Assembly: GCF_043575855.1 (NCBI RefSeq) | Contig: NZ_CP144375.1 | Span: 1,178,001 to 1,242,000 of the forward strand | Source of the DNA: Kutzneria buriramensis | GTDB lineage: Bacteria > Actinomycetota > Actinomycetes > Mycobacteriales > Pseudonocardiaceae | Direction: 5' to 3' | DNA length: 64,000 bases | Shown here: positions 9,201 to 15,431 of the stretch, piece after piece | Position numbering within the stretch: the stretch's first letter is position 1 | Layout: every line of letters starts with the position of its first letter | Made by a program: the position numbers and the translations under genes | Notes under the pieces: generated by a model | The model's input: only the letters and a program-made list of their open reading frames with translations | The model's database searches: none | What the model was told of the DNA's origin: nothing

Positions 9201-10096
9201 GACGTGACGGCGTCGAGGTTCCACTCGCCGCGGCGCACCATCATGAACACCTGGGCGGCCATGCCGTGCTCCTCGACCTTCGCGGCGAGATCGACCGGCT
9301 GGCGGTTCGACGAGGTCGTGTCCTTGGGGTGCCACAGGTGCAGCGCCCACAGCTCGGGCCGGGCCAGCACGTACACGCCGGCCTGCTCCATCCGCACGCC
9401 CAGCGCGAAGTCGTGCTCGCCGTAGCCGTGCAGCTCCTCGTCGAAGCCGCCGAGCTGCCAGAACGTGCCCACGGGCCACACCGAGTTCGGCGGGATCACC
9501 CAGTACGGGCGGACCGCGACCGGCTCCTCCGGGTCGACCGGCGCGACGCCGCCGAACAGGCTGAACCGGATCTCCGGGCCGACCAGCGTGCCCTCGTCCT
9601 GGTCGGGCATCGGCACCGGGGCCTCGCTGTCCAGGATCAGCGCCGAGTCACGCAGCTCCGCGATCCGGCCGGCGTCGACCTCGGCGCGCACCTCGTCGTG
9701 CTCCAGCCGCGGCAGCCAGTGCACCGGCCCGAGCAGCACCGAGTCCGGGTGGCTGCGGGTCAGCTCGCTGATCATGGCGAAGGCCTCGGGCTGGAGCACC
9801 AGGTCGCTGTCCAGCATCACCATCGAGGTCACGCCGGCGGGCAGGTTGGCGGCGCCGATGTTGCGCGCCCGTCCGATCCGGATGCCCTGGTGCGGGCCGG
9901 CCTTCACCACGCGCAGCCGGTCCTGCCAGAACGGCGACGACGCCGCCTGCTCCAGCAGCTGGTCCGTGCCGTCCGTGCAGCCGTCGTCCACGACCACCAG
10001 CACGAAATCGTCGTCGGTCTGTTTCTCCAGGCTGGCAAGGAGAATCTCCAGGTTCGCCCGGCGGTTGTAGACGGGGACCACGGCACCGAGAGTCAT
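9197..10096 (-). CDS. GT2-family glycosyltransferase
   Basis: 299 aa from ATG 10096 (TLGAVVPVYN). It is a GT-A fold family 2 enzyme: VVVDDGCTDGT for nucleotide binding, MLDSDLVL as the DxD metal site, and GGFDEELHGYGEHDFALG as the acceptor/catalytic-base region. No membrane segment is visible, so it should be soluble. GT2 enzymes usually build cell-surface glycans with UDP- or GDP-sugars, so one leading a polyketide tailoring operon is unusual. It may add a non-deoxy sugar to the product or to a carrier. Its transcript starts from the SARP-type promoter at 10137-10169; AAAGG precedes the ATG. Confidence 0.85.
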   Translation of the reverse strand: MTLGAVVPVYNRRANLEILLASLEKQTDDDFVLVVVDDGCTDGTDQLLEQAASSPFWQDRLRVVKAGPHQGIRIGRARNIGAANLPAGVTSMVMLDSDLVLQPEAFAMISELTRSHPDSVLLGPVHWLPRLEHDEVRAEVDAGRIAELRDSALILDSEAPVPMPDQDEGTLVGPEIRFSLFGGVAPVDPEEPVAVRPYWVIPPNSVWPVGTFWQLGGFDEELHGYGEHDFALGVRMEQAGVYVLARPELWALHLWHPKDTTSSNRQPVDLAAKVEEHGMAAQVFMMVRRGEWNLDAVTS

Positions 10097-10136
10097 GGCG
10101 GTATCGACCTTTCTGCTCGCCGGACTTGTGGCCGAA

Positions 10137-10169
10137 ATGCTGCTGGCCGCCTCTCGCAAGCCGCTGGAC
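10137..10169 (-). promoter_or_regulatory. SARP-type promoter for the GT2-NRPS operon
   Basis: Read on the minus strand: heptamers GTCCAGC and TGCGAGA separated by 4 bp, then 9 bp, then -10 box CAGCAT. It has the same spacing as eleven other promoters of the cluster. The GT2 ATG lies about 40 nt downstream of the -10 box. Confidence 0.7.
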
Positions 10170-10280
10170 GCCGACTGGGACATGACAACCGTCATGCGGG
10201 GGTCCGGAAGCTCGACACTGCCGGCCGGGCCGCCGCGGATCCTAGGGTCGTTGCCGACAAGGAGCTTCCGAGGAGGAACC

Positions 10281-10445
10281 ATGAACGCGGTCGGCAAGAC
10301 CATCTCCACCGTCATCTACCTGATCGCGCTGCTGATCACCTACCTGGTGGCCAAGGACGCGCTGCCCGTGGTGGCCATCGTCGGCGTGGTCCTGTTCTTC
10401 GCCGTGCACCTGACGCTGCGCTCCCGCCAGGGTTCGAAGCGCTGA
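10281..10445 (+). CDS. Small two-helix membrane protein, 54 aa
   Basis: 54 aa with a very strong ribosome site (AGGAGGAA, 10271-10278) just before ATG 10281. Two hydrophobic segments (about 8-25 and 28-44) are joined by a short loop (AKDAL), and the C-terminus is basic (RSRQGSKR), suggesting cytoplasmic ends. I do not recognise a family. It lies between the divergent GT2 operon and a plus-strand GT gene and has no SARP-type heptamers directly before it. A role in anchoring glycosyltransferases or in export is speculation. Confidence 0.7.
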   Translation: MNAVGKTISTVIYLIALLITYLVAKDALPVVAIVGVVLFFAVHLTLRSRQGSKR

Positions 10446-10446
10446 G

Positions 10447-10479
10447 TTCCAGCGGGCTTCGACCGGCGGGCCGGACAGT
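10447..10479 (+). promoter_or_regulatory. SARP-type leaderless promoter for GT gene at 10486
   Basis: Heptamers TTCCAGC and TTCGACC separated by 4 bp, then 9 bp, then -10 box GACAGT. The ATG follows the -10 box after 6 bp, so transcription should start at the start codon. The first heptamer begins 2 bp after the stop of the small membrane protein. Confidence 0.72.
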
Positions 10480-10485
10480 GGGCGC

Positions 10486-11628
10486 ATGCGACTGCTGTTC
10501 ACCACGCTGATCTCGCCGGGCCACCTGCGCCCGATGGTGCCGCTGGCCTGGGCGTTGCGGGCCGACGGGCACGACGTGGTCGTCACCTGCCCGCCCAACA
10601 TGGTCCAGTGGCCGCAGGCCGCCGGCCTGTCCGCGCGGCCGGTCGGCGAGGCGCTCGACCCCGTCGGGCAGGTCCGGGACCGGCGCGAGCCCGGCGCCCG
10701 GACCGGCGGCCGGGTCGACGAGGACAAGTACTTCCGCATCGGCCGCGGCGTCTCCCGCTGGGCCTCGGCGTACGTGCACGGCCTGCTGGAGTTCGCCCGC
10801 GACTGGCGGCCGGACGCCGTCGTGCACGAGCCGATGGAGCTCACCGGCCGGTTGGCGGCCGCCGCGCTGGGCGTCCCGATCATCCGACACCGTTGGGGCA
10901 TCGAGACGTTCGACGCCTACGACCGTGGCGCGGCGGAGGGTCTGGCGGACACGTGCGCACGGCTGGGCGTGACCGTCGAGGAACTGCTGCCGTACCGGAT
11001 CGTGGATCCGTGCCCGCCGAGCCTACAGGATGCCGGCGTGTCACCGGGGATGCCGATGCGGTACGTGCCGGACAACGGGGCTGCCGTGGTGCCGGACTGG
11101 GTTCTGCGCCGGCCGGCACGGCCCCGGGTGTTGGTCACGCTGGGCACGATGACCGTCGCGGTCGCCGGCGCCAGCCTGCTGGACCGGGTCGTCGAGGCGC
11201 TGCGCGGACTGGACGTGGAGATCGTCGTCGCCATGCGGGAAGAGGACCGGGACCAGCTCGGCACCGGCGAGGTGCGGGTCTCGTCGCTGCCGCTGAGCCT
11301 GTACGCCGACACCTGTGATCTCGTTATCCACCACGGTGGTTCGGGTAGCACGATGTCCACTGTGGTGGCGGGCAAGTCGCATCTGGTGCTGCCGCAGCTG
11401 ATCGACGGCTACGACCACGCCGACGCGCTGCACCGGATCGGCGCCGGCATCAGCATCGAGGATCCGGATGAGCAGCGGGACGTGGAGCTGCTTCGCGAGT
11501 CCGTGACGGCTCTGTTGAACGAGCCCGGATATGGGAAGACCGCTTGGGGGTTGGCCGAGGAGAACGCTGCCCGGCCGTCGCCGCGAGCGGTGGCCGGCGA
11601 ATTGGTCGACGCGATAAAGAGGTACTGA
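10486..11628 (+). CDS. GT1-family glycosyltransferase
   Basis: 380 aa. It starts MRLLFTTLISPGHLRPMVPL, the GT-B acceptor-domain start of macrolide and aromatic-polyketide glycosyltransferases, and carries VDPCPPSLQ at the domain junction and the donor-binding HHGGSGSTMS. It is close in style to the GT at 30848, which starts MRVLFTSLVSPGHLRPMVPL; the two look like paralogues, perhaps adding successive or similar sugars. No Shine-Dalgarno precedes the ATG, in line with the leaderless promoter. A strong hairpin terminator follows the stop codon. Confidence 0.92.
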   Translation: MRLLFTTLISPGHLRPMVPLAWALRADGHDVVVTCPPNMVQWPQAAGLSARPVGEALDPVGQVRDRREPGARTGGRVDEDKYFRIGRGVSRWASAYVHGLLEFARDWRPDAVVHEPMELTGRLAAAALGVPIIRHRWGIETFDAYDRGAAEGLADTCARLGVTVEELLPYRIVDPCPPSLQDAGVSPGMPMRYVPDNGAAVVPDWVLRRPARPRVLVTLGTMTVAVAGASLLDRVVEALRGLDVEIVVAMREEDRDQLGTGEVRVSSLPLSLYADTCDLVIHHGGSGSTMSTVVAGKSHLVLPQLIDGYDHADALHRIGAGISIEDPDEQRDVELLRESVTALLNEPGYGKTAWGLAEENAARPSPRAVAGELVDAIKRY

Positions 11629-11632
11629 CGGA

Positions 11633-11661
11633 AAAGGGGCCGCCCTGGGGGCGGCCCCTTT
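11633..11661. terminator. Perfect 13-bp hairpin, bidirectional terminator
   Basis: A perfect 13-bp stem (AAAGGGGCCGCCC and its complement) with a 3-nt loop and A/T ends on both sides. It sits between the convergent GT (stop 11628) and methyltransferase (stop 11664) and can stop transcription from both sides. Confidence 0.88.
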
Positions 11662-11663
11662 CG

Positions 11664-12767
11664 CTATGCGATGGGTTTTCCGGCGACGAAGCCCGGCAGG
11701 CTGCCCTCGTCGTTGACGGCCTTCTGCACGAAGACCAGGTTGTGGAAGAAGGACATGCCGGCGATCTGCTTCTCGAAGCCGGTGGACGTGAAGTCGTCGG
11801 GGTCGAACTCGCTGTGGTTCAAGCCGTCCAGCAGCGACTTGAAATACCCCATGGAGGTATCCACATCGGACAGTCGCGATGCGCTGCCGCCGAAGGACTC
11901 CCAGTACGAGGTCTGCGTGTCCTCGACGACGTAGATGCCGCCGGGGGCCAGGCGAGGAAAGAGGTGCTGGAAGGAGGCGATGACGTGGTCGCAGCGGTGG
12001 CTGCCGTCATCGATGACGATGTCGGGGGCGCCGGTCTCGGCGATGAGGGCGTCCAGAAACGCCTTGTCGCTCTGGTCGCCGCGACGGGTGGTGCGGCGCT
12101 GGCCGTCGAGCGGGCTCTTGTCGACGATGTCGACGCCGAACACCAGGCCCCGGTGGAAGTAACGCTGCCACGCCTTCAGCGAGCCGCCGCCGGAGGTGGG
12201 TGAGCCGTAGCCGCCGATGCCGAGCTCCAGCACGGTCAACGGCAGGTCCCGCAGCGGCTCGAAGAACCGGGCGTAGTGGCCGGTGTAGTGGTGGAAGCCC
12301 CACTTGTCGGAGCCGAAGCGCAGGATCAGCTCGGTCAGGTCGACGGGCGCGGCGGTGCTGCCGGCCAGCAGGCGGTGCAGGAAGTGCGCGACCTGACCGA
12401 AGCGGCCGGCGGAGTCACGGCCCACCGCGGGGCTGTCGGGCCAGCGGATGCTGCGCGTGCAGTTCGTACGGGCAGCGGCCGGCCCGAAGACGCCCCGCAG
12501 CAGATCCCACAGCTCCTGCCGGACGGTGACCTCGCAGTCGGTGCGCCCGGGGGCGAAGCCGGCGGCGGTGATCGTCCAGCACTGGTCGTCCAGCTCGAAC
12601 AGGACGGTGGCGGTGGTGTCGACGCCGCCGAAGTCGGCCCGCTCCAGCAGCTCCCGCAGCAGCACGGGCACGACGGCATCCGGCCCGATCTCCTTGACGG
12701 CGATCTCCGCGTCGGCCACTCCGCCGCCGGCGGCGACGATCAGCCTGCGCAGGCACTCGTTGTCCAC
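11664..12767 (-). CDS. Sugar O-methyltransferase of the MycE/TylE/ElmM type
   Basis: 367 aa from GTG 12767 with AGGGGA 6 bp upstream. The N-terminal half (about 1-145) is the auxiliary domain of this family; the C-terminal SAM domain has FGSDKWG...HYT, the SAM loop VLELGIGGYG, and VIDDGSH near the metal and catalytic site. Relatives methylate hydroxyls of 6-deoxyhexoses already attached to macrolides or tetracenomycin-type aglycones, using Mg2+. It therefore probably acts after glycosylation. The start overlaps the end of the upstream GT by 28 bp, so the two are coupled. Confidence 0.88.
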   Translation of the reverse strand: MDNECLRRLIVAAGGGVADAEIAVKEIGPDAVVPVLLRELLERADFGGVDTTATVLFELDDQCWTITAAGFAPGRTDCEVTVRQELWDLLRGVFGPAAARTNCTRSIRWPDSPAVGRDSAGRFGQVAHFLHRLLAGSTAAPVDLTELILRFGSDKWGFHHYTGHYARFFEPLRDLPLTVLELGIGGYGSPTSGGGSLKAWQRYFHRGLVFGVDIVDKSPLDGQRRTTRRGDQSDKAFLDALIAETGAPDIVIDDGSHRCDHVIASFQHLFPRLAPGGIYVVEDTQTSYWESFGGSASRLSDVDTSMGYFKSLLDGLNHSEFDPDDFTSTGFEKQIAGMSFFHNLVFVQKAVNDEGSLPGFVAGKPIA

Positions 12768-13936
12768 GTCCGTTCCCCTTCTCGATAGCTCGACACCCAC
12801 TTCGGCACATTTTCCGCGACCTCGGCGACGGTCGGCGCGGACCGCATCTCCCGGCGCAGCCGGTCGGCCGCCTCGCGGTAGCCGGTGTTTGCCGACAGGT
12901 CCTGGACCGCGGCCTCGATCCGTTCGGGTGAGCAGTCGCGGATTGGCACTCGCAGGCCCGCGCCGGCGGCCTCGACTCGCGCGGCCGTCACGAAGCTGTC
13001 GCCGACGTACGGCACGACGAGCTGCGGCACGCCATGGGCGACACAGGTCATGGTGGTGCCGGCACCGCCGTGGTGGGCGACGAGGTCGGCGTCGGCGATC
13101 AGGTCCTCCAAGGGGTACGACGCCAGCGCGACGGCGCCCTCGGGCACGTACCCCAGCTCGGCACGCTGCTCGGCGAGGACCGCGATGACGACCTGCATCC
13201 CCATGCCGAGCAGCACGTCCATCAGGCCCCGTACCACGTCCATGCCGCCGAGAGCCCCGGCGATGGTGCCCATCGTCAGCACCACGCGGGGCCGCCCGGG
13301 CACGAACGGGATGCGTGGTGGCACCCGGCCGCCACCGCCGTAGCTCACGTAACGAACATGTTCGCCCGGCGGGACCGACGGGTCCTGGAGCGACGGTGGG
13401 CAGGGGTCCACCACGAAGTCCGAGTCCACACCCTTGTATCTGATATTGTATGCCAAATACAGCTGTCGCAATGCCGGCACAGCCGCCTCGATCACCGCCC
13501 GGCCGACGTCCACGCCCCATCGGTGACACACCGACGGCACGTCCAGGGCGCTGGCCACCAGCGGCCCCGCCACGGCGGTCGGCTCGTGCACGACCAGATC
13601 CGGCCGCCACTGCCGACAAGCCGCGAGCAACTCACCGGCCATGGCACCGGCGTGCTGGATGAACCGGCCGCCGGTCTGCGCCATCCGGGCCCGGGCGGCG
13701 TCGCCGGTGGTGCCGGCGACCGCGGTCGCGCCGCTGCGGGGAATCGGCCCCAGGTCGAGGTCCTCCCCCAGCGGCCACGCCACCAAGCCGCTCTCCCGCA
13801 CGGCGTCGGCCAGCCGCGGCGGCACCGCGACCCGGACCTCATGCCCGGCGGCCCGCAGCGCCCACGCGAACGGCACCATGCAGTAGTAGTGCGAACTGGC
13901 CGCGTTCGCGGTCACCAGCACCCGCAACGGATCCAC
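12740..13936 (-). CDS. GT1-family glycosyltransferase
   Basis: 398 aa from GTG 13936. The N-terminus is VDPLRVLVTANAASSHYYCM; it has VDPCPPSLQD and the donor site HHGGAGTTMTC. It is a GT-B deoxysugar transferase of the EryCIII/DesVII/aromatic-polyketide group. It belongs to the operon SDR, ABM, ABM, GT, O-methyltransferase (15297 to 11664) and is directly followed by the sugar O-methyltransferase, suggesting its sugar is the one that is methylated. No DesVIII/EryCII-like heme-less P450 helper is present in the window; all three P450s keep the heme cysteine. Confidence 0.9.
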   Translation of the reverse strand: MDPLRVLVTANAASSHYYCMVPFAWALRAAGHEVRVAVPPRLADAVRESGLVAWPLGEDLDLGPIPRSGATAVAGTTGDAARARMAQTGGRFIQHAGAMAGELLAACRQWRPDLVVHEPTAVAGPLVASALDVPSVCHRWGVDVGRAVIEAAVPALRQLYLAYNIRYKGVDSDFVVDPCPPSLQDPSVPPGEHVRYVSYGGGGRVPPRIPFVPGRPRVVLTMGTIAGALGGMDVVRGLMDVLLGMGMQVVIAVLAEQRAELGYVPEGAVALASYPLEDLIADADLVAHHGGAGTTMTCVAHGVPQLVVPYVGDSFVTAARVEAAGAGLRVPIRDCSPERIEAAVQDLSANTGYREAADRLRREMRSAPTVAEVAENVPKWVSSYREGERTWTTSACAG

Positions 13937-13940
13937 CGCC

Positions 13941-14240
13941 TCAGTAGGACGCGACGACTTCGTAGATGCCGTAGTGCCGGCCGTTGCCGCGATCCTGATA
14001 CGGGCGCAGCGGCGAGGTCTTGCTCTGGTGCGACGGCCCCTGCTCCCACGCCTGGAACGCGGCGATGTCCTGCCACTCGCTGAGCACCGCGAACGAATCG
14101 CCCTCCAGCACCGAGTGCAGCAGCTCGTTGCCCAACATGCCCGGCGTGGCCGACAGCTCGGTGCTGATCTGGTGGTAGGCCTGACGCACCTCGCCGCCCT
14201 CCGGCGACTTCAGAAACAGGATCACGCGCACCTTGTTCAC
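13941..14240 (-). CDS. ABM-superfamily small monooxygenase/cyclase-like protein
   Basis: 99 aa, the length of single-domain ferredoxin-like alpha+beta-barrel proteins. It has the beta-strand start VRVILFLKSPEG, and SEWQDIAAFQAWEQG matches the ABM (antibiotic biosynthesis monooxygenase) pattern. Such cofactor-free enzymes (TcmH, ActVA-Orf6) oxidise anthrones to quinones. It overlaps the preceding ABM gene by 4 bp; the two may form a heterodimer or act at two ring positions. Confidence 0.8.
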   Translation of the reverse strand: MNKVRVILFLKSPEGGEVRQAYHQISTELSATPGMLGNELLHSVLEGDSFAVLSEWQDIAAFQAWEQGPSHQSKTSPLRPYQDRGNGRHYGIYEVVASY

Positions 14241-14551
14241 GCCGCCACCGCCGGCAGGTGGTGCACGACGGTCATGGTCGCCATCGAGCCGCCGGACCGG
14301 TAGGGGTGCAGCTTCTGCCGGTGCGCCACGTGCCCGTCGCTGTGCTCGAACTCGCGGAAGCCGGGCTCGTCGGTCCAGTCACTGATGATGTAGTAGACGC
14401 CGTCCTCCTCGGTGCTGCGCTGGAGCCACTGGCCGCGGTTGGCCGGGTGGTCGGTGACCGAGGTGCCGACCTCCAGCCACACCCGCTCGAAGTCCGGCCC
14501 AGCGCCCGGGTGCGTCTCGATCCGAAGCATCACGCGGAAAGTGGTGGTCAT
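14237..14551 (-). CDS. ABM-superfamily small monooxygenase/cyclase-like protein
   Basis: 104 aa from ATG 14551, 2 bp after the SDR stop. It shows FRVMLRIETHPGAGPDFE, then YYIISDWTDEPGFREFEHSDGHVAH, a dimeric alpha/beta-barrel pattern found in quinone-forming monooxygenases of type II PKS clusters. The His-rich SDGHVAHRQKLHPYR tail could form an active-site wall. It likely oxidises the polyketide core without a cofactor. It is encoded between the ketoreductase-like SDR and a second ABM gene. Confidence 0.8.
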   Translation of the reverse strand: MTTTFRVMLRIETHPGAGPDFERVWLEVGTSVTDHPANRGQWLQRSTEEDGVYYIISDWTDEPGFREFEHSDGHVAHRQKLHPYRSGGSMATMTVVHHLPAVAA

Positions 14552-14553
14552 GC

Positions 14554-15297
14554 TCAGATGCCCCCGTCCACCGTGACGATCTCGCCGGTCATGTACTTGG
14601 ACAGGTCGCTGGCCAGGAACAGCACGACGCCGGCGACGTCGTCGGTCTGGCCGAGGCGGCCCAGCGCCGTGAGGTTGCTGTACTTCTCGCGCATCGCGGC
14701 CAGCACCTTCGGGTCGGTCACGGCCTCGGTCTCGATCACGCCCGGCGCGACCAGGTTGACCCGGATCTGCTTGGGGCCCAGCTCCTTGGCCAGCGACCGG
14801 TTGAGCCCCTCCATGCCGGCCTTGCTGGCGATGTAGTGCGTGCGCAGCGGCAGGCCGACGCGGGCCAGCTTGGAGCCGATGTTGATGATCGAGCCGCCGG
14901 CCGGGATCAGCGGGATCGCCCGCTGCGACACCAGGAACGGCGCGGTGAGGTTGGTGTCCAGCACCCGCCGCCACTCGGCCTCGGTCAGCTCCTGGAACGG
15001 GATGTGCGAGATGGTGCCGGCGTTGTTCACCAGCACGTCGACGGTGTCGGCGAACTCGGCGTACTCGGCGAACATCTGCTCCACGGCGGCCGAGTCCGAC
15101 ACGTCGGCCTGGATCAGCGTGGACTTGCCGCCGATCTCCTTGAGCTCGCGCTCCAGCTGGTCGACGGCCTCGCTGCGGGTGCGGTAGACGGCCGCGACGT
15201 TGGCGCCGGCGGTGGCCAGCGCGTGCACGATCCCGCGGCCGATGCCCCGGCTGCCGCCGGTCACCAGTACGTTCTTGCCTTCCAGTCCCAGGCTCAT
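14554..15297 (-). CDS. Short-chain dehydrogenase/ketoreductase (FabG-like)
   Basis: 247 aa with AAGGAG before ATG 15297. It has the NADP loop TGGSRGIGRG, the NNAG motif, and catalytic YIASK; the C-terminus TGEIVTVDGGI is typical of FabG-like enzymes. In type II PKS clusters such SDRs reduce one keto group of the nascent polyketide or a quinone intermediate. A second SDR of similar size (25403) lies in the PKS operon, so the two may act on different carbons. This gene heads the operon running to 11664 and is controlled by the SARP-type promoter at 15330-15362. Confidence 0.9.
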   Translation of the reverse strand: MSLGLEGKNVLVTGGSRGIGRGIVHALATAGANVAAVYRTRSEAVDQLERELKEIGGKSTLIQADVSDSAAVEQMFAEYAEFADTVDVLVNNAGTISHIPFQELTEAEWRRVLDTNLTAPFLVSQRAIPLIPAGGSIINIGSKLARVGLPLRTHYIASKAGMEGLNRSLAKELGPKQIRVNLVAPGVIETEAVTDPKVLAAMREKYSNLTALGRLGQTDDVAGVVLFLASDLSKYMTGEIVTVDGGI

Positions 15298-15329
15298 CGT
15301 CTCTCCTTGCGTTGGGCTGTCCGCACCGC

Positions 15330-15362
15330 AGCCTGGCGAGCCCGTCTCGCAGTCCGATCGAC
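15330..15362 (-). promoter_or_regulatory. SARP-type promoter for the SDR-ABM-GT operon
   Basis: On the minus strand: heptamers GTCGATC and TGCGAGA 4 bp apart, 9 bp, then -10 CAGGCT. The second heptamer is identical to that of the GT2 promoter. The SDR ATG lies 32 bp downstream, with a Shine-Dalgarno. Confidence 0.7.
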
Positions 15363-15392
15363 GACACGTAGACGGGCCGGGCTCCACCGGGC

Positions 15393-15425
15393 GACCAGCC
15401 GATTGCCAGTCGTGGCACGGACCAT
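15393..15425 (+). promoter_or_regulatory. SARP-type leaderless promoter for NRPS gene at 15432
   Basis: Heptamers GACCAGC and TGCCAGT 4 bp apart, 9 bp, then -10 GACCAT. A possible third heptamer, CTCCACC, lies 4 bp further upstream. The GTG start follows the -10 box after 6 bp, explaining why there is no Shine-Dalgarno. Confidence 0.72.
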
Positions 15426-15431
15426 CCAGCC

